A DNA stretch of 64,000 nucleotides from Wuchereria bancrofti (lineage: Eukaryota; Nematoda; Chromadorea; Rhabditida; Onchocercidae), in assembly GCA_005281725.1 (NCBI GenBank), contig SSBO01000009.1, positions 2,390,045 through 2,454,044 on the forward strand, given 5' to 3'. Both the position numbers and the translations under genes were made by a program. How positions within the stretch are numbered: the stretch's first letter is position 1; the number at the start of each line of letters is the position of its first letter. Shown here piece by piece: positions 11,726 to 25,910 of the stretch. The notes below the pieces were generated by a model. That model saw nothing but the letters and a program-made list of their open reading frames with translations. It did no database searches and was not told the origin of the DNA.

Positions 11726-14026
11726 TGTCCCATGTAATGAGCATTAGACAATCGTTTTTACTTATTTGATGTAAATAGAGTTTCCACTAGAAATATTACA
11801 GGAATGTTTTTTCTCATCAGTGTTTAGAATTGTTTTTATTTTTTTGTTTATGGGAAATATTTGGAATATTTTCTTTGCTTCCGGATTACCTGAAATATTC
11901 CGGATAATTCTCTTTAGAAATATTTAGAATGATTTTTGCTTTTGTTTTTGTTTTTTCAACAATATTCAAAATAACATTTAGATAAATTTTCACTCACAAA
12001 ATATTTTCTACCAGATATTCTGAATATTTCAAAAAAGAAAAAAGGAAATTTTTTTTTTTATTCAACAATTATATACTAAAAATATTCAATCATATTTATG
12101 TTAGAAATTTTTTTCTTTTTTTTTTTTTTTGCTTTTGAACTATTTTAAAAATAATTTTTAGTTAGAAAAATTTCCAACTTTATTAAAAATTTCTTCATTC
12201 TGTCTTTTTGTATTTATTATAAATATTATTAAAGGTTAAAATTTCTTAGCATCTTAGCAAAATAATTATTGCTAATCAATCAAAAATAAAATGATTTTGC
12301 TTTTGGCCAGTATTGACGTAATCAATTGTTTATTTTGAGGTGAAGTGGGCAATTCAATTACACCATATTCATCTATAATTCTAGTTTTCATTCCTTTTTA
12401 AATTTCCTCTTAGCATCATTGTTTATAGCTATTTTTATCATTATTTATTATTTCAATCCTCTATTAAATTATTAATTATGGTAGGCAATTTAAAACTTCA
12501 ATACTATACTTTCAATTGAGTAACATTTTTTGTTCTTATTTTTAATCACAAAAAATTTGCAATAATTAAATTTTGAGCTGCAATTTAAACGTGGAATTTT
12601 AACAAAACTTACCCGTATATTTTGTCGTTTAAAAATTTTAGAAAAGAATAAACCGGCAAAAAATAAAAATATATTTTAAGAAAATAAAACCAATAAATAT
12701 ACTTACTTTTTGGTTAGCTTTTAGTTCCATTTTCCTAAAAGTTTCAGTTTTTTTCTTCTCTCTTTTTTTTTCTCTTTTTCGAATATATTATAAAGTTTTA
12801 GAATTGTAATTTATGCAATATCTGAAAATACATTGCATCGGAAAAAGTTTTGCAGCTTCCCTTTTTCTATTTGTAGTTGTAAAATTTTAAATAAAATCAA
12901 TGTCGGAAAAAAAGGAAAAAAGAGAAAATAGATTTTCCATATTAAATCATTTTCAAATCTTAATGATTTGCCTCTTTTCACACTTCTTCCTTTTATTTTA
13001 TTTATTTACTTATTTATTGAACCAATTTATTTATTTGTTTATTCATTTATTTATTTACTTATTTTAATTACTTAATCTATTTGTTTCTTTTTATTTATTC
13101 ATTTCATTTTGCATGCAACAAAACTCTCACAATATCTCTCGTTCTTTCTTTCTCTCTTTCCCTCTCTCTTTATCTCTCTCCTTTTTATTTATTTCCACAG
13201 ACAATTCAAAAATTCCAATTTTAGGCCTCATCATAATAACATATGTCTTCTCAACAACGATTAGCCATGCCTAAAGTTTGTCGCACTTCCTATTCCATCA
13301 AAAAGCAAAAAAAAAACAAAAACAAAAATAAAAAAACAAAAAAAAAAAATAAAAATGAAAAAATAGAAATAAAAAAATGAAATCAATGGAATGAATATAT
13401 CAACCGAAATGAATTCCTTTCACTTTCACTCCTTTTTTTTTCCTTTTCAAAATTTTTCATTGACACTTGTCGAATACACAAAAAACGAAACAAAAAAAAA
13501 GCCATCGATGAACAATTTAAATTTGCCTTGTTGCTAGGCCTTAAATCATTAAAATGTTTTAGGCTTGTCTTTTAGTGTTAAATGAATGAGGAAGTATTCG
13601 CAATTCTTCTTTCCTTTCCTTGAAACTTTAAAAAAAAATTTTTTTTTTCGCTTTTTCTTATTGTTTCAAATGAATTAAATCATCATTTCAATTTTTCAAA
13701 TTTATTTAATTACTTATGTGCATGCATTTACATTTAATTTTGTTGTAATTATATTTTTAATTTTGATATATAATATTTGTAATTGAATGTTGTTATTTGA
13801 TGTCAAATATATATGATATGAAAGGAAAAAGAAGAGGAAAATTATGATTATGAATGTTAATAGTGATTTATTGTAGCTATAAATACTTTTCAAATTTTGA
13901 TTTTATAATTAAATATGTAATTAAATATGATTAAATGATTATATTAATATTAATTTCAATGATGTCATCGTTTTTGCTTGCAGAGTGAAAAGAAAAAAAA
14001 AGTTTTTTCAAGGATATAACAAAATT

Positions 14027-16920
14027 ATGGGTCTCCAAATGTTCCAATTGCAGAATAAGGTTTAATTTTGGAATTAAACAAGTTTGCAAATTATATTTTA
14101 CGCCATTCATCTCAAATAATTTATATATAAATTTTAATAAATTATATATAAATTATACATGATAAATATGTAATCGTATAAATAATAAATTATATGTATA
14201 AAAATTTATACAGAAGAAAGAATGTTTTAGGTTTGAAATTGTTCATAGCTAAATTAAACAAATTTAAAATTTGAAAATTTATTTATAAATTTAAAACATA
14301 ACTTTTGTTTTTTCTTTTTCCACAGGTAATTGATCGAATTGAAGCATCACCATGGCAAATTCGTGAAACAAATGTTCGACTTGCTATTGGTTTAGTGGTG
14401 CTTTTCTTTTATTTACTAATTGGCGCTATTGTTTTCGTACAAATTGAAAGTTCAAATGAGGAAAATGATATGGAAGCATATCAGGAATTTCGAACAAATT
14501 GGAATCGATTATTAAAAGAAGCAGGATTTAAAGGTATGCAAGTTAATATATTCTAAAAATTGTTTGCTTGTTTTTTAACTAATTCAATTCATAGAAATAA
14601 ATGATTATATTTTACATTTTTTACGCATATGTTTGTTATTTATTTGTTTTTTCTTTTGTAATTAAAAGTAAAGTGTGCTTTTTTTTTTTTTTTTAAATTG
14701 TACATTTCAAAATTTTCGTTAAAATTTGTTAAATTTTCAATTTAATTTTAATTTTATTCAAAGATTTAAAGATTCTCGTATATTTCATGTGAGTATAATC
14801 TTTTCTTTTTTTTTTTTTCAGAAACCGATATTGATCAATTATTTACGGATATTCGTATAATGGCATTAAAAGGTATTTGGACAGAAAAAAATGTAACAAC
14901 TGAGCCTATTTGGACTTTTGGCCAAGCATTTTTCTTTGTTGGCGCTTTAATTAGCACAGTTGGTTTGTATAAATTTCTTTTTTCTTTTTTAACAAATTTA
15001 CTCGATTAGTTTGTATTGTTTTCTAATTTTACATTTCATGTTAAATTGTTATTTTAATTTAATTTTTACTTTTAACTTTTGATTATCAAATGAATGAATA
15101 AATTTTAATTATACTTATTTAACACTTTCATAGGTTATGGACGTGTATCACCACGTACACGTGAAGGCAAATTTTTTACGATAATTTATTGTCTGATTGG
15201 CATACCAATGACATTAGCATTATTGTCAGCATTAGTGGTAAGATTAAAAAAGCCAAGTGCTTGGCTACGATGTAAACTTAATGCAAGGCTTGGGCATCTA
15301 TTTCATGATTCACAAATTCAGGTAGGTTTTTACGGGTACTTTTTTACATTTTTATTTTGTACATATCTTTTCGTTAATTAATGAAATTATTCACACAACA
15401 GGTGTAAATAAAGTACTGAAATTTTTAAAAGGCTAAAAATTTTCGAATAACTAATTAAAATATAAATTGTCGTTCGCAATGTTTGCATTTTTCATAATGC
15501 TAATTTTAATGATAATTCCTTTTCCGTTTTTTTTTTTGTTCAATTAATTTTAATTGAATTTTGAAAGAATTTCAAGTAATATTGAATAATCAAATATCTA
15601 ACATAATACAATATCGATTGAGTAGTTAATGTAACATTTATGAATGAAACTATGAGTGAAATTTCAATTTGTAATTTATAAATATGGTAATGAAATGTTT
15701 AATTTAAATTTAAAATTTTTCATATTTTAGGTATTTCATCTTACTTTTGTGTGTACGCTATTACTATTGTTTGTTTTTATCATACCATCGTATATTTTTA
15801 CAAAAATTGAAACAGATTGGGATTTTTTGGATGCATTTTTCTATTGCTTTGTTTCATTGACAACTATCGGTTTGGGTAAATTTTTTAAATATTAAAAAAA
15901 AAAAAAAGAAATTCGTTTCTGAATCATTTCTTGCCTACGTTGTAAAACTTTTTAATTATAAAATAATTTTTCTTTCATAAATTTTAAAACATCTGTTGTA
16001 AAAATGTTACAAAATTTTCAAAACATTTGATAAAATACAAAAGAATTGAATTTTTAGGTGAATATGTACCAGGTGATCAACCTGATCAACAATTTAGGAC
16101 TTTTTATAAAATTGTCGTGACAGGTAAGGAAACGCTTTAAAATCAGATCGCAAGATGCAATTTTTTAATTTTGCAAAGTGTTAAGTGTAACTTTAAATTG
16201 TTTTCTATAATTTTAAAAGTTTTAGAGGTTCAAACAGTTATTGTTTACTTTTTTTAATTTTAAAATTCTTCTTTGTCATATTTTCTTTTTTTCTGAAAAA
16301 TTTTAACCATAACTAAAAATTACTAACATATTTAATAATTCGTTATTTTTTAACAATCAAAAATTTTCAAATATTTGTAATTAATTAATTAATGAAAAAT
16401 TTAGTTTATTTGATATTTGGTCTATCATGCATGATGTTATTCCTTGCTACACTTTATGATGTACAACAATTAAATTTGAGTCGTTTCTTCTTGACACGCG
16501 ACAATGGATATATCAATCCATCTTATGACGATCACTGTGAAACATTTTCAATTACCAATCAAGTACAATTAACATTTTTCTTTCCTTTTTTTTTTTTTTT
16601 TTTGTTTCACTAAATACTTTCTCTTTTCTAATGAAAAAAAAAAAATTTAATTTGATTTGATTTGCTTCTTTTCTTTTTTGATAATTAATATTGTTGCTTA
16701 AAATTGGAAATTTAAAAAAAAGATAAAATCAAAAAAAAAACTTTCAATTTTTCATTGAAAGAATTAGAATTAATAAATAATTAATTAATTTGTTTCTCCT
16801 TTGTTTTTTTCTATTTTTTTTTTATTGTAGAATTATGGTATAACAAGAAACTATACGCGTCATATTAATGAATCACCGGTGACAACATTCGAAACAGGCG
16901 GCTTTTATCAAAGCGAATAA
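14027..16920 (+). CDS. Two-pore-domain potassium channel, TWIK/TWK type, 8 exons, 342 residues
   Basis: Exons 14027-14059, 14326-14533, 14822-14962, 15134-15321, 15731-15875, 16058-16123, 16405-16562 and 16831-16920 total 1,029 nt and stay in phase. The ATG at 14027 gives [11 protein letters not shown] before the phase-0 junction. Layout: helix M1 ([20 protein letters not shown]); an extracellular cap with an N-glycosylation site (NVT); pore 1 with filter TVGYG; M2 ([20 protein letters not shown]); M3 ([20 protein letters not shown]); pore 2 with filter TIGLG followed by EYVPGD; M4 ([18 protein letters not shown]); and a short cytoplasmic tail ending FYQSE. An intron splits the first glycine codon of pore 1's GYG, a position known to be conserved in K2P genes. 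GLG in pore 2 and the length resemble vertebrate TWIK-1. The role is a background K+ leak at the plasma membrane. The orthologous TWK number cannot be assigned. Confidence 0.93.
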
Positions 16921-18199
16921 ATGATGTATACAGTAGTATTATAATTGATAGTAATTAATGATTAAAATTATAATTATAAAAATATGATTTCAGAATTTTA
17001 ATTTATTTATGAAATTATGAAATGATTGGAGGGAGTGAATAATAAAAATAGCGGTGAAAAAAATTACTCGTTTTTAATATTTTAATTTTATCATCTCAAG
17101 AATTTCTTAAAAACATGAAATCTAATTTTTTATTTTAATAAATGAATGAATGGATGAATTTTTTGATGAGAGTGAAAAAATTATAATATTTGAGATGTTG
17201 TAATGCTACTTTCTGTTGCTCCCTTTCTTTTTTTTTTTTTTTTTTGTTAAATTATTAAAAATGATTAACTTATGTAAAAGTAATGCTTAACAAATATGCC
17301 ATGATGATAATTGCTTCCTTTATTCAAAGCTTTGTAATTTAAATAATTAATTAACTCATTGAAGTATTTTTTGCTCGAATTTATGACATAATTGTAATAA
17401 CTAATTAATTAATTTGCTGCAGTATTTTTTTCATTTTTGTTTATTTGGTATTTGTTTATTTATTTCATCTCTTCCTAATTCATTATAAAAACATTGATCT
17501 TATCAGTAATATCATTTGTAGAATAATAATAAAAATTAAGAAATCGTATTTATGTTTTATTTATTCATTCATTCTATACGCTCTAAATTTGCCATTAAAA
17601 ATTAAATTCCAAAAAGAAAAAAAAATTGAAGTGTAACAATTATTTTAAATAAGAAAGTTTATGATTTTACATATATATATTTTGATATTAAATTTGATTT
17701 TTCGAGATTTTATTCAAATTTTGAGCTTTCAATTTCATGCATAATTTTAGTTAATGTAAACAGAATTACTTATTAATGTAATTTTCGGAATTTCTAAAAT
17801 TAATTAATAAATTTTCTTTTTTCGTATTTACATAGGATAAAATTATTATTGATTGTTTCATTTCATACTATAATATGTGCTTCTTTCTTAATTCACACTT
17901 TTTTTCTTGTGATGATGAAAAAAAAAAGTTCGTAATTTATTTTCAGTTATTCATTCCATTATTATTAAAATTTGAAACTTTTTGTAAAAGTACAACAAAT
18001 ATCATATAATTATGTTGATTTATTGAAAATTTTTATACCAATATTTACCAAATTATTAATATATTATTACAACAAGGAAAAAAAAATATTAATAATCAAA
18101 TTATTAGTAATAAATAGATAAACAATTGTAGCACTAATGTACAATAATATTTTGTTTTCTTAATTTTATACACGTTAATGCTATAAATGCTGTACTACT

Positions 18200-18228
18200 T
18201 TACGTTACGTTACGTTACGTTACGTTAC
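18200..18228. repeat. (TTACG)5-6 pentanucleotide tandem repeat
   Basis: Five to six TTACG units follow without interruption and then decay to TTACA. The unit is not the nematode telomere unit TTAGGC. Confidence 0.9.
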
Positions 18229-19612
18229 ATTTACATTTATTATTTTTCATAGTAAACAATAATACGTGATATTATTATAATATAGAAAATTTTATAATAA
18301 CTTGCATTTTAAATTATTTAATAAAGTATTTCAATTTTGTTTGCATTAATAAATTGAACTTAACTAAGAACTTAATATATATTTGAATCTATTAAATAAT
18401 AAAATAGTTTGCATATTTTTATAAATTGATTGAATATTTTCGTCATAAAGAATTTGAAAAGATAAAATCATGAATTTAGCAAATATTAGTATTAACTGCT
18501 TTATTTAAATAAATTAATTATTTAATGGAACATTTTTTTTTCTGTTCATAATTCAATATATTAGAAATTGCTTGTTTAGTATAAAAATTACAGGATAAAT
18601 TAATCATTTTACATACATACGTCTAATAAATGTGTTAAATATTTTGGATTCCTTTTCTGTTTAGAAAGTTTTTTTTTTCTTTTTTTTTTTGAGTATAATT
18701 TTAATTAAAATTTTTCAAATTTTAACTGATTCCAAAGAAAAAAAAAACTTTTTTAAATCAATTTTGTTATTGTTAATTAATTCTACTTTTTGTGACAATG
18801 TTAAATTGAAAAATGATTACAAACAAGAATATATTTATAATTTTGATTATCTAATTTTTGTTTACCAAAATGCATGAATGAGAAATGATTTGATGATTGT
18901 TTTGTAGAAAATTTTACTGAATGAAAAACGATTAAATTCATTCATTCGCAAAACTTTATCAACGAAATTATTTTTTTACCCTTATAAAATTTTTTAAATA
19001 AAATCAAATGAATAAGAAAATAGAATGGAAAAAAAAACGAAGTGAAAATTTAGAAAAGGAAAATGATATTCAAAAACAAATATCTTTATCATTCGTTACA
19101 ATGAAAATGAACAAAAGAATTGCAGGGAAGGAAAAAAAAAGATCAAATTATGAAAGTAAAAGAAAAAAAAAAAACATTTTCCGTTTTATCACAATAGTTT
19201 AGCCTAATTTAACAGTCATTTTTATTTTAAGTATCAGCCAATTTTGTGAATTTTCGGATTATGGAAATGATAAATTTTTGGATGAAAAAGAAAAAAAATT
19301 CATTTATCAAATTCATAACTCAAAAACTACAAAAAAAAGAAAAAAGAAAAAAAAAATTCCCTAATTTCACAATTTCACTATTGATCACTATTAGAAGTAT
19401 TTCAGAGAAATTACTATCACTTTCTACTGATTATTACAATTTTGTAATGCAGTTTAATGACATATCAATTTTTGTTTATTACACATTTAGTTTTAATTCC
19501 ATTTTCGATTTTTTTTTTTTGTTTCTTCCCTTCTTAGTTCACTTTTTTTTTTCAAAAACCTTTTCTTCCGATGTAATATCCGACTTTTATTATCTATTAT
19601 TTACTATTGTTG

Positions 19613-19613
<1 letters not shown>

Positions 19614-19645
<32 letters not shown>

Positions 19646-19648
19646 GTT
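19614..19648. repeat. (ATT)n microsatellite
   Basis: About eleven TTA/ATT units, followed by a looser ATT-rich stretch to about 19735. Confidence 0.85.
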
Positions 19649-21359
19649 AATTATTTTTAAATAATATTGTCAATTATTATTACTAATTTTATTATTATTA
19701 TTATCATTGCTAATTATTATTAAACAATAGTATTAGTGTTGTTACATATTTATGTCACACACATATATTCTATTTCGATAGGTATTTTTAATGAAATTAG
19801 TTTATTTATTTATTGATAATAAACAAGTGAATAAAAAAAAAAAATGAATAAAAACTTAGTGAAAAATTCGATAATATATTGAATCATCACTATTCATTGA
19901 AGACCTAATCAGAAAGTATATAACAGGTTTAAATATCGTCCACTTTAATTCCATTCATCAAATCAATCAATTTAACTGACAATAAAGAAAAGAATAAAGA
20001 ATGAGTAAAAAATTAATGATAAATAAGAATAGATACATTCAAAATTATACGTTACTTTCCTTGGTTCTCATTCATTTTTGAGTATTTCATTATTTCGATT
20101 TTATAAATTTTTGATTACTTTTGATGTGTTTTCTTTTTTTTTTCTCTCATGGCATTAATAATGAAAATTGTACTATTTAGCATTGAAAAGAATTTTCGTC
20201 CTGTTTTGCAAGCACATTGTATTTATATTTTTTAGATGGTAATAATAAAATATTTCCCATAAAATTCTAATTATGTACTTTCAAAGAAAATTGTATTTCA
20301 AACTTAGAGTTTCAAATATTTATGAGGTTTTTTTTTTTTTTAAATCAAGTTCAAGTAATTTAATTATTTATCACGTCATGAAAAATAAATCAAACATTCT
20401 GTCACAGTTTTTAATATAAAAGATATAAATATCTTTAAAATCAATATTTCATTTTTTTCCTTTTCTCCAAAAAAGTATATAAGAAATGATCCAATCGTTC
20501 CTTGCACTTATCTTTTTTTTTTAAATTTTTTTTTTTTGTCCAATTCTTTTTCCAATTTCGAGCTACTAAGTTGCCTTATTTATTTTCCTGTTTTTCTTTT
20601 TTTTTTTTTTAATTTTGGATCATAATTTTTAGTCGTAATGGTACTTGCGTTTGAACAAATGAAACCAGATTTTACGAAAAAAAAAAAACGAAGTTCCGAA
20701 CAGATCTATTCCGTCAGGGAAGAATTTAAAATTTGATCATGCTTATCTCCAATTACAACTATACAGATTCATCATTTTTTTTTTACAACAAATGAATACA
20801 AATAATTTGAATTTAACTTTGAAAGATAATTTTAATTAATTTTTAGTGATAAAAATTATTTACAATATTTCTATTTGTGCAAACTTGACTACACGATAGT
20901 TAATAATGTTAAATTTGAAAATTTTTATGAATGAACTAAATAACATTTTATGGCCAACAATATGGTTTTATGAATTAGTCAATTGAAAACTATTAGTTTT
21001 ATCAGATATTCTTTAATGTCGAAAATTTGTCACACTATTAATATCATATAACTTTACATAAATACTTATCTTATCACTTTACTGGTAACATTATCATCAT
21101 GTAACTATTTATGATATCATATGCCGTGAAATAGGATGATTCGAGTAGATTGTAGAGCCGAAAAATGGAATGTTTTGCAGAGAAGGCGATAATTGAACAT
21201 AATTAAAGTCTAAAATTAAAACAATATTAGAAAATTTGAGGAATATTTTAAACGGAGCAGTGTATGACAGATTGTTATCCAGAAAAGGTATAACCTTAAC
21301 CCAGACAAAGGGTAACTCGGTATATAGCGGGCAATTACTCATAACAAGATGCATTGAGT

Positions 21360-21510
21360 GATGAACTGACAAATGACAAAAGAGGTCAGCTAAATTATTA
21401 ACCTTGTCAAATTCAAATATAATTTACAATTAGTACGAAGCGAACAAACAACAGAAAAGATCAACTAAATAAGGAGCTGAAAATTGTAAACAATCTAATT
21501 GAAGACAAAT
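21360..21510 (+). repeat. Dispersed repeat copy, related to 58890-59010
   Basis: The core ATTCAAATATAATTTACAAT continues as TAGT and is shared exactly with the copy near 58930-58955. Flanking words match in the same order and orientation (AGGTCA, TTAACCT, AACAACA, TCAACT, GTAAACAA). The copies have clearly diverged elsewhere. It is probably an old non-autonomous transposon fragment. No terminal repeat or target-site duplication was recognised. Confidence 0.65.
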
Positions 21511-22651
21511 TCCTTTGTTGATAAAAAAAAAAAGGAAAATTTTTTGTTAACAAACAGTAGCAATGCAAAGCTACAATTACAATTGGAAGATGAATAATGG
21601 ATGAATGATTTCACATGTGAAATTGAAACATTTATCTCAGGAATGTTCAAAAAAAAAAAGATAATCTTCAGTTTAAATAAAGCAAGCTTTGATTTAACAC
21701 AATTTTATTTCAATATATTATAATTCGGATTTTAACGATATCATAAACTATCTCACATCATCAAAATATTAAATTAGCTTTGTAAAAGTACTCTAAATAT
21801 GTTTGTCATCAACATAAATAACTTATAATATTAGTTTAATAATTATAAGTTATCAAAAGAAAGGAATAAAATGAAATGGAAGGCTGTAATAATTAATGTA
21901 ATCTTTATTTAGTCTAAATATAATTGCTTTATTTCATTAGAATACTTTGTACTTTGCTTTCAAATTTTTTTTTTTCTGCAAAGATGTAAAGGAATATTTC
22001 AAATTTTTTCTAGAAAGATGCAAAGAAATATCAATTGTTTAGGGTAAATATTTGAATTATTAGTTGATTAAGGATGTAATTATACTATTTTTAAAAGTAT
22101 TTCAAACAAATAATAAATGATTTGAAGTATGAAATATTTCGCCTGAATTTTTCACTTCTTTTTCATGCTAGTTTTTCATACCAATCGTTTCTCAACTTTT
22201 TTCATTAAAAAAATTTTTTAAACATTAAAAAGCATTATTTATTGATCGCATTCTTTTATTTGTTACAACTTTTTATTTGCTTTTATTTGCTTATTTTTTT
22301 TTTTTGATTGTTTTTTTTTTAACCAAATATAATAAAACATCATTTTCGTTATCAATAATTATTTAATGAATAAAACTGAGGACAGTGATAATTTTAATAG
22401 CTCTGATAATAATGAATTTGGTATGAGGGAAAAATGATGGTTTGCTTTTCGTTTTGCCTTTTTCTTTTCGTTTTTTTTTTTTCATTTTTCTCTTTTTCTA
22501 AATTTCATATTAACAGATAATGGATAGAATTTGAAAATTTTAAATTTGAGAAATATCTATTAAAATGAGTGAAGTTATACTGTGACAATGTGTGAAAATA
22601 TACATTAATAAATGATGAAAATAACACAGAGATGATTGTAATGATAATAAT

Positions 22652-22686
22652 TGGAGAGAGAGAGAGAGAGGAAAGAGAGAGAGATA
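22652..22686. repeat. (GA)n microsatellite
   Basis: Interrupted GA dinucleotide run (GAGAGAGAGAGAGGAAAGAGA type). Confidence 0.85.
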
Positions 22687-23009
22687 AGTAAGATAATATT
22701 ATTTAATGTATATTTTTTGATGTATATTCACATTTCTGACCCTAAAAAGACAATAATTTATGATTGGAGCAGAAAATATGGATGACAATGATACAATTGT
22801 AATGAATTTTGAATGTTGACCTTCCCTTTTGTTTTAACACTTTATTCATTTGACCTCATTTATCCTTATCTTTCTTACCAGTTCTATCAGCTGCCACTTT
22901 CTTTGACAAATTTTTTGCGCCGACATAATTAAAAAGTTAAATAAGATTAGATATTTCGAATAGATAAAAATCATTTGAAAATCATTAATTATCAAACAAT
23001 AATAATTAT

Positions 23010-23160
23010 TATCTAATTATCATAGCAATAATAATAATAATAATAACAATAATGATAATAATTATTACTACGCTAATAACAATAACGACAATGCAAAATC
23101 AATCACGATAATAATAACGATAATAATAATAATTAATAATAACTAATAATAATTATTGAA
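23010..23160. repeat. AAT-rich degenerate trinucleotide tract
   Basis: AATAATAATAACAATAATGA-type units continue with imperfect CGATAATAA variants over about 150 bp. Confidence 0.7.
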
Positions 23161-25067
23161 AATGTTATTTTTGACCAAGAACTGAAGAATTTTTCAATAA
23201 GTTTGGAAGAAAACAAAATTGCAAATGGAAGAATTAGTGTTATCAACTGATAGAGTGTGATGATAAATTATAAAAATATTGCGAGTACGGAAAAAGGAGA
23301 TAAAAGGTAAAGAAATAAGCGAAATAAACAAACAAATAAATGACAAGGAAGAGTATAAATGATCATAACACTGATTACATTATTTATCATTTTTTAATTT
23401 TTCTTATCATTTCTTCATTCATGGTATTTTTCAACGTTTTTCTTCCACTTTAATTTATAAATTTCAAGATGATATCAGTAATGACTTTATCACTGCTCAC
23501 ATATCATTATAAAATACAATATGGTCTTGGAAAAATGTTTGCTTAAATTTTTATAAACTTTTCTGGTGTTAAAAATTTGCCGAATTTTTTGAAACTTGTG
23601 CTCTTACTTATAATTATTGAATTTGATAGCTCATTGATAGCAAATATTTGATTTATGCAATTATTATTACTATTAAAAACTACAACATATTTTAAGATAA
23701 TAGTTACAATCCATTCATAAGTAAGACGTAATTATGATATATTCAAAAGTATGGTATAATTATAATACAATAAGAAATAAAATATAACTATAATAAAAAG
23801 TATGATATAGTTTTATAGTGTAAAAAATTTTTTGAATATATGAAATAACTTTTATAAATTAGTGTAAAATTTTTGCATCGTATTCTTTCTTGTTGTTTTT
23901 TTCTTTTTACAACAAGTATGTTTGAATTATTTTATGGATGGAAACAAAATTAGAAGTGATAGTGAGATATTATATATTGAGAGTTTTGTAAATAATATTT
24001 GTTATATGAATATTTTATTAAATTACTAAGATAAATATTAGGCAGTTAGTGATTAATTGATTGATTGATTGGTTGATTGTTTGTTTGATCAATCTATTCA
24101 TTTATTATGTTCTTTAAAAAAAAAAAAAACAATAAAAGTTTTCGTTTTTTGAAGTGTTTTTTCAGACATTTATTTACAAAAATATTTTTTTACAACAATT
24201 ACACAACAAAAGTGATGAAAAATTGTTAATTAACAATTTAATAAGTGAAAATTCCAAATGAATAAATGCTAGAGAAAAATTCAATGCTTATAAGTAAATA
24301 AATAAATTGCTAATTTAATACTTATGAATAATTTTAAGCTAATGAATGATGGATAATAAGCAAATTACTAAATGAATGGATGAAGAAAAGCTAAAATTAG
24401 CAAAAAGAAATTTCAAACTGGTTTTTAATTTATCCTTTGATTTAGACTTTGCGGTGAGAATGTTGTAATATTACGAAAGAAAAAAAAAAGGATAATAATG
24501 AAAAACAAAAGGTAAAAATGTTGTAATACTAAAAAAATAAGAGCGAATATCAGTATATTAAGCATTCATTTCATATTAAGTATTATTTTTCCAATTAAAG
24601 AAAAAAGAAAAAAAGAGGAAATTTGTTAAAAAATTTTTAGCTATAAAATTTTAAATTAAACTCTTAAGCATATATATCATTAAGACTACTTTTTTTTTCT
24701 TTAATCTAATATTGGAATTACTTTATGCTTTTTTGTTTTTCTTTTATTTTAATCATTTTAATTGAAAATTTAAAAAGAGAAAAGCATATGAGGAAAAAGT
24801 GACAAAATATTTTGTAAACAAAATCTTTAACAAAGAAAAGTATGAAGCAGACAAGAAGAGGAATGATAGTAAACAGTTAACTTTGTTTTTACTCGATCCA
24901 AGATCATTCACAGCTGCTTCTTTTACAAGCAATCAATTTGAGAAAGAGAGAGAGAGAGATTGTATCGCTTTTAAGTTTAACAATGTGTGTTATTTCAGCG
25001 CTTCTGATATAGCTTTTATGAAACTTCATTAATTGATGGGAAAAAAAAGGTCGATATATGCTGCATC

Positions 25068-25160
25068 TGTATGTGTGTGTGTATGTATGTGTATGTGTAT
25101 GTGTGTGTATGTGTATGTGTGTGTATGTGTATGTGTGTGTATGTATATTTATATATATTT
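25068..25160. repeat. (GTGTAT)n microsatellite
   Basis: GTGTAT hexamers alternate with GTGT-extended units, forming a higher-order pattern of about 18-20 bp (GTATGTGTATGTGTGT), and end in ATATAT. Confidence 0.9.
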
Positions 25161-25725
25161 AATTATTGGTAATTAATATTACTTTTCTTAATGCATTTCC
25201 TGCTATACTTTTATTATTATTATTATTCATTAATTTTATTAAAGTATATTAATTATCGTTATTATTATTGTTATTTTATTATTAATTTTATGATAATATG
25301 TGAGCATTATCTATTGGCTAAACTTTCATTCAGATATTTTATATTTTATCAAAGTTACTTATGCATTGATAAATAAATCATTTGGTATTATATAATTTAT
25401 TGAATTTATCTGCATTGCTAAATCAACTATTATTAATGATTAAAATGATATGATAACGTTAGTAGAGTAACAATTCGGTGATAAGATGATATCTATCCAT
25501 CATGCATACAATCTTTTATCCTCCTAACAATGATTAGATAATAGTATTAATAACGTGATATAGCATAAAACATAGAGAGAGAGAGAAAGAGAGGGAGAGG
25601 GGGAGTGGGAAAGAAGGAGGGAGAGAGAAAATCAAGGAAGTTGATCGTACATTTCAGTATGCTAATAATTTGCATCTTTTTTTCTTTTTCTCCCTCTCTT
25701 TCTCTTTCTTCAAACACCTTCCATT

Positions 25726-25910
25726 TTGTCATCATCTAATTCATCAAAAGTGTCCACTCCACTTTGCACCTTTCTGTTTCCTCTGTCGCCATCAATAAAT
25801 AACATTCAGTTGGTCAGTGCAATTGATCAGCAGATTAATGCGTCCTCTGTCAACATCCGTCAACAAATTGGTCCATGTGGTGGTTATTTCCACTTCAATT
25901 ATTATTTCGA
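25726..25910 (+). other. Exon-like island, unrecognised
   Basis: A plus-strand frame of about 60 codons crosses sequence that is less AT-biased and less repetitive than its neighbours. It reads STPLCTFLFPLSPSINNIQL and continues to IRQQIGPCGGYFHF. There is no convincing ATG, and no flanking acceptor/donor pair of good quality was found. It could be an isolated exon, a transposon remnant or chance. No family was recognised. Confidence 0.2.

Larger units (their letters stand above)
7900..13980. other. Long low-complexity region upstream of the K+ channel gene
   Basis: Apart from the 155-bp duplication and one hairpin near 11.7 kb, this holds A/T homopolymers and short AT-rich open frames without splice-consistent coding content. 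A small ATG-starting frame at 13243 is treated in the findings as a possible alternative first exon. Confidence 0.55.

Noticed and set aside
18200..18228. Possible telomere-like repeat
   Set aside because: The TTACG unit is not TTAGGC and only five to six copies occur; treated as a microsatellite.
19008..19650. Pair of K/N/F-rich frames
   Set aside because: Homopolymer A and T runs and an (ATT)n tract explain them; no conserved motif.
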